DNA of 64,000 nucleotides from a virus, in the IMG/VR virus record IMGVR_UViG_3300042303_000041, positions 1 through 64,000 of that record; one strand, 5' to 3'. A program made the translations under genes and the position numbers. Shown here in pieces: positions 40,702 through 47,956 of this stretch. Positions within the stretch are counted from its first letter, which is position 1; every line of letters starts with the position of its first letter. The notes beneath the pieces were generated by a model. That model was not told the DNA's origin. It saw only the letters and a program-made list of their open reading frames with translations, and searched no databases.

Positions 40702-40876
40702 CTACAGTAGAATCATCGGTCTCTTTCCATTTACCTATGGGACAAGAAACAAAAGCAACCTTGCATTTAAGATGTATTGCACATCCGCATTCTGTACATA
40801 AAAAATGCGAGTAGAGTTCACATCCTTTACAGATGGAAATTCTACTCGCATATTCTTGTTTTGTAACGAAATACAT
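40652..40876 (-). CDS. Zinc-binding small protein
   Basis: 74 aa. 'ISICKGCELYSHFLCTECGC...LKCKVAFVSCPIGKW' gives several C-x2-C pairs; the end is acidic. Recurrent in phages. Overlaps the membrane protein gene by 50 nt. Confidence 0.58.
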   Translation of the reverse strand: MYFVTKQEYASRISICKGCELYSHFLCTECGCAIHLKCKVAFVSCPIGKWKETDDSTVDDTIGDSDDSSIFTSD

Positions 40877-40888
40877 AAAATTAAAAAG

Positions 40889-40962
40889 TGGAGCGGGTAG
40901 GGAGAATCGAACTCCACTCAGCGCAGCTTGGAAGGCTGGCGTCTCACCTTGAGCTTACCCGC
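40889..40962 (-). tRNA. tRNA-Gly(TCC)
   Basis: Acceptor GCGGGTA/TACCCGC, anticodon loop CTTCCAA, T-arm GGTTCGATTCT-type, discriminator T, encoded CCA. It lies apart from the main cluster. Confidence 0.9.
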
Positions 40963-40969
40963 ATAAAGG

Positions 40970-40977
40970 TATTTATA
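40970..40977 (-). promoter_or_regulatory. T4-type late box TATAAATA
   Basis: Exact TATAAATA within the palindrome GGTATAAATACC, 7 nt upstream of tRNA-Gly(TCC). May be a late start for that tRNA or part of the neighbouring RNA structure. Confidence 0.4.
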
Positions 40978-41131
40978 CCATAATTCAGTATATTCCCAAA
41001 CGATTGTCAATTTTCGTCTGTAGGTATTAGTATGTTACGTCGAGCATTACCTTGCAAGTCTAGTCTCGATCTGGCATACCTATCGTGGAACCTAAAACCC
41101 CAATAAAGACAGAAATATACTGAATTATGGT
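40977..41131 (-). ncRNA. Candidate Y-RNA-like structured RNA downstream of the Ro-like gene
   Basis: An 18-bp perfect inverted repeat (40977-40994 and 41114-41131) closes a region of about 155 nt. Internal AGGTAT/ATACCT and TCGAG/CTCGA helices are possible. No ORF. It lies directly 3' of the Ro60-like gene on the same strand, the usual place of bacterial Y RNA genes, and a long terminal helix is the Y RNA hallmark. The sequence of the helix does not match the known Ro-binding consensus, so the call is tentative. Confidence 0.5.
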
Positions 41132-41132
41132 G

Positions 41133-41156
41133 ACTGGTGATAACGCACACCAGTCA
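41133..41156 (-). terminator. Hairpin after the Ro-like gene
   Basis: GACTGGTG/CACCAGTC 8-bp stem 12 nt after the stop codon; no T-run. It may be a processing or protective hairpin. Confidence 0.45.
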
Positions 41157-41167
41157 ATGCGAACCTA

Positions 41168-42604
41168 TTAAGCTAAGTCGTACTTTGGCACCATAAGTGC
41201 TTTCAACATGATTGCTTCTGGAGTGAACTTTTCAGTATCACCACCAAGCAATGCAACCATGATAGCTGGAGAGAATCCAGATACCAGTGCTACGCCACGA
41301 GTGTCGTACTTAACTGGCACATTGTCTGCTGCGTTCAAATTCCAGAACACGATCTTTGGGATCTCGTATCCTGCTTCTTCGAACTTACGTGCAATCATTT
41401 GCATTGCGGAGTCGTCAAACTTTGCGCATTGGTCAAATTGCATATCAGACATGATCAACAACATTTCTGGCATTTCTTCTTGAGGAACACCACCCTTTAC
41501 GGCAGTATCAAGAATCTTCTTCATGGCTTTCACCAAGTCAGTGTTCATTCCCCAGTTAGAGTCAGACATCTGCTTGATCTTGTCAACGATGTTACCCTTC
41601 AAGTACAACAGTTCTGGTGCACCAGAGAAAGTCAGGAACGTATCCTTGAACTTACCCTTGTTCTTGTCAGCCATATACAATCCCAAAGAGACTGCAACGT
41701 CCAAACATGTAGTTTGGGACTTAGAGGTGCGACCACCTGCTGCGCATGTCATAGAGCCAGAAACGTCAACCAATGGCAATACGTTAGCATCACCAATGAA
41801 GTTTTCCAAGGCATCCCATTGGGCTTGCAACGCACCCAACTCGGTAGAGTTGTAGCTCTTAGTGTAACCACCGATAGCACCCTTAAGCACATCGTATGGG
41901 AATACAGCACCAGCATTGATCTTCACGTTCATAGTGCGATCCTTTGGATCCTTGATCAACTCAGCTACGTACTTTGCATACTCTGGAGTGTTACGGAAGA
42001 ATGCCTTCTTGTAACGAGCAGCAGCCACAGATGGAACATGGGAGAAGTTGATTTCATCCCACTTTTGTGCACACATTTCTTGTTCAACAACCTTAGTCAT
42101 TTCAACCAAGGACTTACGGTAGAACTTTGGAGACATGCCGAAAAACTTACGGATTTCAACAGCTACATCACCCTTACGTGGAGTCCACTTTGCAGCCAGA
42201 CCATTCTTTTCACGCAATGCGTCACCAAGCATGCTATATGCTTGAGTCTTCAAAGCCTCAGTCTTGAAAACGAACACGTCGTCCCAACGACCCAACTCTG
42301 GAACTTTTGGCAACAGCTTTGCTGCCAACTCTGGACGATAAGTTTCCAAGTGCACCATGATTTGACGGAACAACTCACGTTCACCTGCACCACCACGTGC
42401 GTCACGCAGCCATAGAGCCAGACGCATTGCTACGTCTTCGTTCTCTACTAGAGCGGCAGTAAATTCTTTGGTGATGTTCTTACCACGTGATGCGCCAGCT
42501 TTGAAGAACAAGTCAACGCAAGCTGATGCAGTGGATTTACGAGCAACCATGCCATTCGCAGTGCGGGCAGATTGATTTTGGACAGCGGATACAAATGTGT
42601 TCAT
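41168..42604 (-). CDS. Ro60-like RNA-binding protein (TROVE/DUF2828-like plus vWA)
   Basis: 478 aa. The helical N-terminal part includes 'LRDARGGAGERELFRQIM' and 'LLPKVPELGRWDDVF'; the C-terminal vWA domain has MIDAS 'DVSGSM' at 280-285 and 'GMNTDLVKAMKKIL'. This is the layout of Ro60/Rsr and of DUF2828 proteins, which phage annotations call Ro-like. Ro60 binds misfolded RNAs and Y RNAs through a helical-repeat ring. The transcript starts at 42755 and its whole 5' leader is an RNA motif that recurs in the tRNA cluster; a closed-stem RNA follows the stop. Confidence 0.72.
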   Translation of the reverse strand: MNTFVSAVQNQSARTANGMVARKSTASACVDLFFKAGASRGKNITKEFTAALVENEDVAMRLALWLRDARGGAGERELFRQIMVHLETYRPELAAKLLPKVPELGRWDDVFVFKTEALKTQAYSMLGDALREKNGLAAKWTPRKGDVAVEIRKFFGMSPKFYRKSLVEMTKVVEQEMCAQKWDEINFSHVPSVAAARYKKAFFRNTPEYAKYVAELIKDPKDRTMNVKINAGAVFPYDVLKGAIGGYTKSYNSTELGALQAQWDALENFIGDANVLPLVDVSGSMTCAAGGRTSKSQTTCLDVAVSLGLYMADKNKGKFKDTFLTFSGAPELLYLKGNIVDKIKQMSDSNWGMNTDLVKAMKKILDTAVKGGVPQEEMPEMLLIMSDMQFDQCAKFDDSAMQMIARKFEEAGYEIPKIVFWNLNAADNVPVKYDTRGVALVSGFSPAIMVALLGGDTEKFTPEAIMLKALMVPKYDLA

Positions 42605-42644
42605 ATATTTCTTTCAAGTAACAGGAGAGGATTCTCCTAAAAAT

Positions 42645-42746
42645 AACAGGCTAGTTTCCTACTTTTTGTTTAGGGTGAGAACTCGAAACTCACCATCTTA
42701 TGATGCGGGTATTAATCCGCTAAGATTTTGCTGAACCTAACCTAAC
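42645..42746 (-). ncRNA. Family-1 closed-stem RNA, copy E (5' leader of the Ro-like gene)
   Basis: TTAGGTTAG (closing strand), GTTCAGCAA, internal hairpins GCGG/CCCGC and GGTGAG/CTCACC (loop TTTCGAGTT), then CTAGCCT-GTTATT. The closing stem AGGTTAG/CTAGCCT has one U-G pair valid only on the minus strand. Shares flanks and the GTTCWGCAA box with copies at 46914, 47143, 49030 and 49807. Confidence 0.65.
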
Positions 42747-42754
42747 GAACTTTT

Positions 42755-42783
42755 ATTATACCTTAAGTAAGAATAAAAGTCAA
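42755..42783 (-). promoter_or_regulatory. Promoter of the Ro-like gene
   Basis: TTGACT (42778-42783), 17 bp, TATAAT (42755-42760). Confidence 0.85.
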
Positions 42784-42787
42784 CAAC

Positions 42788-43939
42788 TTATGCTTCACAC
42801 AGATAGTGCAACCGTGTTCTAGCTTTTCTAAATTCTTTATTCTCATGCAACCATTTTGGGTCTACCTTATCTATGTAAGATTTCCAATGATGTCTCCATA
42901 CATCCTTCATTGCAAGCATTTCTGGTCTACATTCTAACCAGTAATCCTTTTGCTTTCCATCGAATTCTGGAACAGGCATGGGCTTAAAGGCTTGGAACTT
43001 TGCAAAGTTCCAGTCTGGATAAATCACACTTCTAATGAAATCTGAAGATTCTTCAAACAGTTTCATATGAGCCAACAATTCAGTTTGTCTTTTCGCAGAA
43101 TCTCTATAGGTACTAAGTATAAGATTTTTATTAAGATTCTTATTTACCTTATACAATTGATATACTTTATATGCCTGCTCAACAACTATTTGCGGCATGT
43201 CAGGTGACCAATAAAAATACTCTGTACCTTCTGGATTCTCTGGTCTAGGTGGACATGTTGCTGTAGCCTGATCTACAAAATAGAAAAAGCATTTAGTGCC
43301 AGCAACCAATATCGTTGGTTTATCAACTCCGTAGATAGAACCAACACGCATTCCTTTATCAACCAATAACGTTTCGGTTTCGCTGCCGTAATGTCCTCTC
43401 AACAGATTTGTCATGAAGTTATCATTAACAGTTCTTTGGAACAAGTCGTCAGTAAAGTAACCTTCATTGAGATTATCTAACCAATCACCAACCTCAATCT
43501 TAATCTCTGGATGGGCTTGAGCTAACCACTCAAGATCTTTCTTCAATGTAAAATCCCATTCGCTGGCAAAGTTAAAAGCAGATCTATCATTAGCATTGGG
43601 AGTATAAAATCCCTTATCCATAGCAGCCTTTGGCCATTTGACAAAGACATGATCTAGTTTAATATTATTTTCTAAAAAGGTATGCAGTACAGTCCAGCTG
43701 TCACTACCACCACTATAATTTAATATTAAATAGTCATATTTGTCTCTAAGCTGCAAGGCACGTTGTTTATATAACTCTTTTAAGTCTGCTTTTCCAGTAG
43801 GCTTAACCTTGCTGAAAATATCATCATGAAAATTCCATGTCATTGGAATGTTTAATTCTGTGGCTCTAATTGCTGCCATAGTTTTGCTGGTAAATCTCTC
43901 GTCACCAACTACATAATATCCGCCGTAGTAATTTTGCAT
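42788..43939 (-). CDS. PP-loop ATP pyrophosphatase-family protein
   Basis: 383 aa from ATG 43939 (MQNYYGGYYVVGDERF), GAAGTGAT upstream. PP-loop 'LILNYSGGSDSWTVLHTFLE' at about 75-95. Four Cys late in the sequence. Family members adenylate substrates (sulphate transfer, amidation, tRNA thiolation); this one is not assignable. Follows the Bug-type gene. Confidence 0.6.
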   Translation of the reverse strand: MQNYYGGYYVVGDERFTSKTMAAIRATELNIPMTWNFHDDIFSKVKPTGKADLKELYKQRALQLRDKYDYLILNYSGGSDSWTVLHTFLENNIKLDHVFVKWPKAAMDKGFYTPNANDRSAFNFASEWDFTLKKDLEWLAQAHPEIKIEVGDWLDNLNEGYFTDDLFQRTVNDNFMTNLLRGHYGSETETLLVDKGMRVGSIYGVDKPTILVAGTKCFFYFVDQATATCPPRPENPEGTEYFYWSPDMPQIVVEQAYKVYQLYKVNKNLNKNLILSTYRDSAKRQTELLAHMKLFEESSDFIRSVIYPDWNFAKFQAFKPMPVPEFDGKQKDYWLECRPEMLAMKDVWRHHWKSYIDKVDPKWLHENKEFRKARTRLHYLCEA

Positions 43940-43940
43940 A

Positions 43941-44843
43941 TCACTTCTTTTGTAATCTACCAACACTGGCTTTAATTGTCTTTTCTAAACTTAGAATTCC
44001 AAAAGCAGAAGCAACAGTATTTTCTAGCAGAAAATCGTTTTGTACCTGTGGATCATTTAAATATTCCTGCATAAAACCACTCCACCATTTGACAGCTTCT
44101 ACGTTAGTACCATTAGAAACAACTAACGCAAACCCATCAAAGTGTTGCCATGTAGGATATTTTTGTTCGATGTTAAACGCATTAATACCCTTTGGCTTTT
44201 CCTTTGCAGCAATTGCAAGTGAGTTAACTTTACCAGAAGCAATATGGTTTTTAGCAACACTGTAAGGAACAACACCTACATCAATATGACCTGCTACAAG
44301 ATCATTAATAACTGGTGCACCACCTTTGTATGGCACCAATAGTGCTTCGTGTTTTGTTTTAGTGAATTCTACAAATTGTTCTAAAACTAATTTTTGTGCA
44401 GGTGCCCCATGCCCTAAAGATATCTTATCGCCATTTTTAATTGCTCGTTCTAAATCATCAACAGTAGTTAAATTACTTTTAACACTAGAAAGTATACTGG
44501 TGATGTTATCGCGAATAGCTGTTATCGGTAAAACATCTGTACCTCGAACTCTATTCTCTGCAATAACTGCAGCAGTAGTTACTGAAACAGCGTATCCATC
44601 TTTTGGCGAGTTATTCAATTCATTGATTGATACAATACCTTCACCTCCTGGTTTATAAACGCCTACCATTACAATACCTTTATTGGCAGCATACTTTTGT
44701 AAATGCCTAAAAGTTTGATCGACGCCTCCACCTGGAGAAAATGGCATTATAACTTGAATGGATTTAGATTTAGGATCAAATGCATTGGCAGACAGAGCCA
44801 AGCATAAAACAAATGAAGATAAAACAACTTTTACAATATTCAT
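43941..44843 (-). CDS. Bug/TctC-type periplasmic solute-binding protein
   Basis: 300 aa. Signal peptide (cleavage after about residue 21, 'LSANA'), then the Bug fold: 'IQVIMPFSPGGGVDQTFRHL', 'YKGGAPVINDLVAGHIDVGV', 'VVSNGTNVEAVKWW'. Bug proteins bind carboxylates and amino acids for tripartite tricarboxylate transporters and are expanded in Burkholderiales. No TctA/TctB membrane gene is present, so the phage copy would feed or redirect a host transporter. Probably acquired from the host. Confidence 0.85.
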   Translation of the reverse strand: MNIVKVVLSSFVLCLALSANAFDPKSKSIQVIMPFSPGGGVDQTFRHLQKYAANKGIVMVGVYKPGGEGIVSINELNNSPKDGYAVSVTTAAVIAENRVRGTDVLPITAIRDNITSILSSVKSNLTTVDDLERAIKNGDKISLGHGAPAQKLVLEQFVEFTKTKHEALLVPYKGGAPVINDLVAGHIDVGVVPYSVAKNHIASGKVNSLAIAAKEKPKGINAFNIEQKYPTWQHFDGFALVVSNGTNVEAVKWWSGFMQEYLNDPQVQNDFLLENTVASAFGILSLEKTIKASVGRLQKK

Positions 44844-45083
44844 TATATACCTTTATAAAATATCGGGATGATCGGGACGTTTATCGGTTTACTTGGAACC
44901 ACGCTCTTTTAAAACCCAGCGTAAATCAGATGGTCTACCATCATTGTTCTGTCTTTCCAGAGTCATTATTTTGTTTCAGCTTCATTGCCCAGCCACGTAA
45001 TTACACCTTACGGTGGTCCTCCTTTAGTGGCACTCTTTAGTAAGTTCTTTTAAACTTGCTGAAGTCATCCCATTTCTAACACT
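44844..45083 (-). promoter_or_regulatory. Leader of the Bug-type gene (structured, no clear gene)
   Basis: About 240 nt from the promoter to the ATG. It holds AAAGGAGGA followed at once by a CCAC-CGTAA/TTACG-TGG hairpin, and several 14-25-codon ORFs (for example 44966-44889, MTLERQNNDGRPSDLRWVLK...). It may be an attenuator or remnant of a small gene; nothing here is firmly coding. Confidence 0.35.
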
Positions 45084-45111
45084 ATTATAGCAGATTCTTA
45101 AAGAAAGTCAA
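45084..45111 (-). promoter_or_regulatory. Promoter of the Bug-type gene region
   Basis: TTGACT (45106-45111), 16-bp spacer, TATAAT (45084-45089). The only promoter of the family with a 16-bp spacer. Confidence 0.75.
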
Positions 45112-45309
45112 ACATTTTTTATATGTTCTTACAAAGATGTTTGGTGGACCACCAAACCAGTATCCAGCTTGAATCCAAGCACTAAGAGCAGCTTGACTAA
45201 ATTCAACTTGAATATAATCACCGTCATCTCTTAGAATACGAGGTTCAACCCCATACTGTCTCATAAGATTTTCATACGCTTGTTTATCTTTAAGTTTGAT
45301 CCACCACAT
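45085..45309 (-). CDS. Hypothetical protein
   Basis: 74 aa (MWWIKLKDKQAYENLMRQYG). 'FSQAALSAWIQAGYWFGGPP' near the centre. No family recognised. Its 3' end overlaps the promoter. Confidence 0.48.
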   Translation of the reverse strand: MWWIKLKDKQAYENLMRQYGVEPRILRDDGDYIQVEFSQAALSAWIQAGYWFGGPPNIFVRTYKKCLTFFKNLL

Positions 45310-45318
45310 ATATTATCC

Positions 45319-45801
45319 TTAAGCAGCTTTACGTTCAGACAGAATGTGTTTCATTCTATCAGCACAGTATGATGCAGCGAATGCGTTTGGCTTAACCATT
45401 GGCACTACGTTACACATACCACGAATGTAGCCAGTTGCTTCGTTGATAACACAAGAGCTACCGTGCATTTCGTTTGGGTTAATGTCCAAGTGAACTTCAA
45501 CAATCCTATCTTCTAGCACATCATGCAACTTGTTGTACAACTCTGCAATTTTGTATACTTCATTCATCAAACGCATACGTGGTCTGTTTTTCTTTTGATC
45601 CCAGTCACGTTCACGTTGCACTTCACCGAAAATCTTACAACCGTGTTTACCATCAATGTGAACAACAATTGCAAGTGTGTAATCTGCGTACCAATCATTT
45701 CCAATATTAAATCGTTCAGAGTCTCCACCAATGTAGATCTTTGTCTCTGGACTTTGGCTTTCAATGAATGCTTTAACTTCATCTATATCGATTTTACGCA
45801 T
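45319..45801 (-). CDS. RNase H-fold protein (DUF458/YkuK-like)
   Basis: 160 aa from ATG 45801; the longer frame would run into tRNA-Gly(GCC). 'KIYIGGDSERFNIGNDWYAD', 'LAIVVHI', 'VEVHLDINPNEMHGSS' and 'NAFAASYCADRM' match the DUF458 RNase H-like family. Nuclease activity is uncertain. Confidence 0.65.
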   Translation of the reverse strand: MRKIDIDEVKAFIESQSPETKIYIGGDSERFNIGNDWYADYTLAIVVHIDGKHGCKIFGEVQRERDWDQKKNRPRMRLMNEVYKIAELYNKLHDVLEDRIVEVHLDINPNEMHGSSCVINEATGYIRGMCNVVPMVKPNAFAASYCADRMKHILSERKAA

Positions 45802-45832
45802 GATTACACCTTTTACTTCTCCATTAAAAACT

Positions 45833-45908
45833 TGGAGCGGGTAAGGAGGCTCGAACTCCTGACATCTTCCTTGGCAAGGAAGTGCTCTACCAACTGAGCT
45901 ACACCCGC
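45833..45908 (-). tRNA. tRNA-Gly(GCC)
   Basis: Acceptor GCGGGTG/TACCCGC-type stem, anticodon loop TTGCCAA, T-loop TTCGAGC, encoded CCA. Confidence 0.93.
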
Positions 45909-45914
45909 ATAACT

Positions 45915-45989
45915 TGGCATCCCCCCAAGGACTCGAACCCTGACCTAACGGATTTGGAATCCGTGATGCTGCCATTACACCAGAGAGAT
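45915..45989 (-). tRNA. tRNA-Trp(CCA)
   Basis: Acceptor ATCTCTC/GGGGGAT (two G-U pairs), loop TTCCAAA with anticodon CCA, discriminator G, encoded CCA. Confidence 0.9.
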
Positions 45990-45992
45990 ATT

Positions 45993-46169
45993 TTACTTTT
46001 TACTTAACACTTCTTGAGTCTCTTGATTATTTCTAGTAACCTTTTCTTCAGACTCATCTTTTTTGAGATCGCGACTAAAGATATAATCCCAACGCTTCTC
46101 ATATTCATCCTGATTAATACTAAATGGTCTAGGAGATGAACCTTTACCACCGTCACTCATCTTACTCAT
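45993..46169 (-). CDS. Small conserved phage protein
   Basis: 58 aa (MSKMSDGGKGSSPRPFSINQ...). 'GGKGSSPRPFSINQDEYEKR' followed by 'WDYIFSRD' recurs in phages. The start overlaps the stop of the next gene upstream. Function unknown; embedded among tRNAs. Confidence 0.6.
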   Translation of the reverse strand: MSKMSDGGKGSSPRPFSINQDEYEKRWDYIFSRDLKKDESEEKVTRNNQETQEVLSKK

Positions 46170-46296
46170 ACAATCTACCTTTAATATCTTTTTGTTGAGC
46201 TTTACGTTCTGTTTTCCAAAAGAAACGTTTGAAGTCTTTCAAATGTTTCCACCATTGCGGAGACTTAGTCAAATTACCTTGCTTAACATTAGCCAT
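46162..46296 (-). CDS. Small basic conserved phage protein
   Basis: 44 aa (MANVKQGNLTKSPQWWKHLK...), Lys/Arg/Trp-rich; AGGAGAG before the ATG. Similar short proteins occur next to the previous one in other phages by memory. Confidence 0.55.
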   Translation of the reverse strand: MANVKQGNLTKSPQWWKHLKDFKRFFWKTERKAQQKDIKGRLYE

Positions 46297-46314
46297 AATA
46301 CTCTCCTAAAACTT

Positions 46315-46389
46315 TGGTGCTGATGGCGAGATTTGAACTCACGACCTCTTCCTTACCAAGGAAGTACACTACCACTGTGTTACATCAGC
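46315..46389 (-). tRNA. tRNA-Thr(GGT)
   Basis: Acceptor GCTGATG/CATCAGC, loop TTGGTAA, discriminator A, encoded CCA. Confidence 0.92.
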
Positions 46390-46400
46390 TTTCTTAAAAT

Positions 46401-46476
46401 TGGCTCCCCAGCGTGGGATCGAACCACGGACACCTTGATTAACAGTCAAGTGCAACTACCGCTGTGCTACTAGGGA
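46401..46476 (-). tRNA. tRNA-Asn(GTT)
   Basis: Acceptor TCCCTAG/CTGGGGA, loop CTGTTAA, discriminator G, encoded CCA. Confidence 0.92.
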
Positions 46477-46485
46477 ATAAAACTA

Positions 46486-46569
46486 TGGTGCCCCAAGAGA
46501 GACTCGAACTCTCACGCCTTTCGGCACTGGCTTCTAAGACCAGCGTGTCTACCATTCCACCATCGGGGC
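46486..46569 (-). tRNA. tRNA-Leu(TAG)
   Basis: Class II with long variable arm; loop CTTAGAA; acceptor GCCCCGA/TTGGGGC; encoded CCA. Confidence 0.92.
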
Positions 46570-46590
46570 AAATACATACTACTTATAACT

Positions 46591-46664
46591 TGGTCTCGAT
46601 GGCAAGAATCGAACTTGCGCTACATGCTCCCAAAGCACGGGTGATACCATTTCACTACATCGAG
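46591..46664 (-). tRNA. tRNA-Pro(TGG)
   Basis: Acceptor CTCGATG/CATCGAG (C1-G72 as usual for Pro), loop TTTGGGA, discriminator A, encoded CCA. Confidence 0.92.
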
Positions 46665-46675
46665 ATAAAAACTTT

Positions 46676-46750
46676 TGGTGGTGATGGTTGGATTTGAACC
46701 AACGACCATCTCCGTATGAAGGAGGTGCACTACCACTGTGCTACATCACC
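46676..46750 (-). tRNA. tRNA-Met(CAT), elongator type or Ile2
   Basis: Acceptor GGTGATG/CATCACC, loop TTCATAC, discriminator A, encoded CCA. G1-C72 rules out the initiator. Confidence 0.88.
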
Positions 46751-46753
46751 ATT

Positions 46754-46830
46754 TATAAACACATTTAAACTTTCCTTCAGCGTTTAGTCGCTATCTCCCT
46801 TACTAATCGGGCGTAGAGTATGTGCTTATA
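46754..46830 (-). ncRNA. Family-2 closed-stem RNA, copy a
   Basis: TATAAGCACAT pairs with ATGTGTTTATA (11 bp, one G-U valid only on the minus strand) around 55 nt containing AGCG/CGCT. Shares the 3' TGTGTTT strand with copies at 49561, 50296 and 50730. Confidence 0.5.
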
Positions 46831-46832
46831 GA

Positions 46833-46906
46833 TGGTGCCCCTTGACAGAATCGAACTGCCGTAACCTGATTACAAAACAGGTGTAATACCATTATACTAA
46901 AAGGGC
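46833..46906 (-). tRNA. tRNA-Thr(TGT)
   Basis: Acceptor GCCCTTT/AAGGGGC, loop TTTGTAA, encoded CCA; first pair of the anticodon stem next to the loop is T-T. Confidence 0.87.
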
Positions 46907-46913
46907 ATAAAAT

Positions 46914-46978
46914 AACAGGTTAACACTAGTTTAAAGTCCTAGCAGACAGCCTTTTTATATTGCTGAACTTAACCTAAA
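46914..46978 (-). ncRNA. Family-1 closed-stem RNA, copy D
   Basis: TT-AGGTTAA, GTTCAGCAA, body, TTAACCT-GTTATT. Closing helix 7 bp; inner CAGC/GCTG and CTAG/CTAG possible. Confidence 0.6.
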
Positions 46979-46980
46979 AC

Positions 46981-47051
46981 TGGTTGCGGGTGTAGGATTC
47001 GAACCTACTAGGTAGAGCTTATGAGACTTACCGATACCCTGAATACCCGCA
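46981..47051 (-). tRNA. Degenerate tRNA with CAT anticodon (Met/Ile2-like)
   Basis: Acceptor TGCGGGT/ACCCGCA, perfect T-arm TAGTAGG-type with TTCGAAT, encoded CCA and loop CTCATAA, but the D-arm and anticodon stem pair poorly. May be a decaying or unusual tRNA. Confidence 0.55.
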
Positions 47052-47057
47052 ATAACT

Positions 47058-47133
47058 TGGTACCTCGTGACAGTTTCGAACTGCCGACCTTCGCCGTGTA
47101 AAAGCACTGCTCTACCACTGAGCTAACGAGGCA
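47058..47133 (-). tRNA. tRNA-Val(TAC)
   Basis: Acceptor GCCTCGT/ACGAGGT (G1-U72), loop TTTACAC, encoded CCA; outermost anticodon-stem pair mismatched. Confidence 0.85.
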
Positions 47134-47142
47134 TAATAAACA

Positions 47143-47203
47143 ACAGGATCCTTATTTTTCAATTACAAGTTGAATTTTTTTGATTTGCTGGACGGATCCT
47201 AAA
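47143..47203 (-). ncRNA. Family-1 closed-stem RNA, copy C
   Basis: TT-AGGATCC, GTCCAGCAA, inner hairpin TTCAA/TTGAA, GGATCCT-GTTGTT. The closing helix differs from other copies at positions 4-7 but stays fully paired (compensatory changes). Confidence 0.6.
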
Positions 47204-47205
47204 AC

Positions 47206-47280
47206 TGGCGACTCGTGGGAGACTCGAACTCCCGTGATCGGATAGACAATCCGACGTAATAACCCCTATACGAACGAGCC
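47206..47280 (-). tRNA. tRNA-Asp(GTC)
   Basis: Acceptor GGCTCGT/ACGAGTC, loop TTGTCTA, discriminator G, encoded CCA. Confidence 0.92.
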
Positions 47281-47482
47281 AAAATAAGTATAAGCTACTG
47301 GTTTCCATGCCAGCCCTTAATTGAGCAGTTACTCTGTCCATCTCCATTTATTCAAAGTCTGTGTGCAGTTAAGATTCTGCCTATCAGAGCCTGAGTGGGT
47401 CGTATACACTCGCTAACGGTCTTCTGCCACCGAACCTCTATCGCTAGTCAAACGCTACTTTAACGAAAGTAGTAACGAGATT
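47281..47482 (-). other. Gene-free spacer with hairpins
   Basis: About 200 nt between tRNA-Asp and tRNA-Tyr. Minus-strand hairpins CTACTTT-CGTT-AAAGTAG (near 47455) and GAGTG/CACTC (near 47403) are visible. No tRNA, family-1 or family-2 element; a short ORF starting 47347 runs into tRNA-Asp and is not credible. Confidence 0.4.
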
Positions 47483-47568
47483 TGGTGGAGAATCTTGGAA
47501 TCGAACCAAGTGTGCCGTAAGGCGACGGATTTACAGTCCGCTGCAGTCACCAATGCTGCTCATTCTCC
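47483..47568 (-). tRNA. tRNA-Tyr(GTA)
   Basis: Class II; acceptor GGAGAAT/ATTCTCC, loop CTGTAAA, encoded CCA. Confidence 0.92.
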
Positions 47569-47575
47569 GAAATTC

Positions 47576-47650
47576 TGGTACTGCGTATGGGTAACGATCC
47601 CATCTAGTCACCTTGAAAGGGTGATGACCTCACCTGAAGTCGAACGCAGT
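47576..47650 (-). tRNA. tRNA-Glu(TTC)
   Basis: Acceptor ACTGCGT/ACGCAGT, loop CTTTCAA, T-loop ATCGTTA, encoded CCA. Confidence 0.9.
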
Positions 47651-47654
47651 ATAG

Positions 47655-47684
47655 TGGTAGGTTTTTGTATAAGGAAAAACCTAC
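47655..47684 (-). other. Long hairpin in a tRNA leader
   Basis: GGTAGGTTTTT/AAAAACCTACC (11 bp) just before tRNA-Glu. The stem base repeats the GGTAGGTT/AACCTACC hairpin that ends the tmRNA coding piece. Confidence 0.5.
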
Positions 47685-47751
47685 CAAACCTTTTCTAATG
47701 CCTCAGGCTTCCGACTTTACGTAAAGACTCAGAGAGGACTTCAGAAACTTT

Positions 47752-47780
47752 ATTATACATCAATAATGATTAAAAGTCAA
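47752..47780 (-). promoter_or_regulatory. Promoter inside the tRNA cluster
   Basis: TTGACT (47775-47780), 17 bp, TATAAT (47752-47757); a GACTTTAC/GTAAAGTC palindrome follows in the leader. Confidence 0.82.
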
Positions 47781-47789
47781 CAACTATCT

Positions 47790-47865
47790 TGGAGTACGCA
47801 ACAGGATTCGAACCTGCATGATACGGATTTGCAATCCGCTCCCTAGCCATTCGGGTCATGCGTAC
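47790..47865 (-). tRNA. tRNA-Cys(GCA)
   Basis: Acceptor GTACGCA/TGCGTAC, loop TTGCAAA, discriminator T, encoded CCA. Confidence 0.92.
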
Positions 47866-47872
47866 ATATCTC

Positions 47873-47950
47873 TGGTGGGCTCCCCGAGAGTCGAACTCGG
47901 CACCAATGGATTATGAGTCCACTGCTCTAACCAACATGAGCTAGAAGCCC
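47873..47950 (-). tRNA. tRNA-Met(CAT)
   Basis: Acceptor GGGCTTC/GGAGCCC, loop CTCATAA, encoded CCA. Elongator Met or Ile2; not initiator. Confidence 0.9.
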
Positions 47951-47956
47951 AACAAC

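Noticed and set aside
41399-42415. 338-codon plus-strand ORF
   Set aside because: Antisense shadow of the Ro60-like gene, Cys/His-rich without motif order.
45802-45975. N-terminal extension of the DUF458-like gene
   Set aside because: It overlaps tRNA-Gly(GCC) and part of tRNA-Trp; the family start is the ATG at 45801.
47159-47347. 62-aa ORF in the tRNA cluster
   Set aside because: It runs straight through tRNA-Asp; similar ORFs over tRNAs at 46464, 47495, 48072, 49111-49406 and 49700-49941 were dropped for the same reason.
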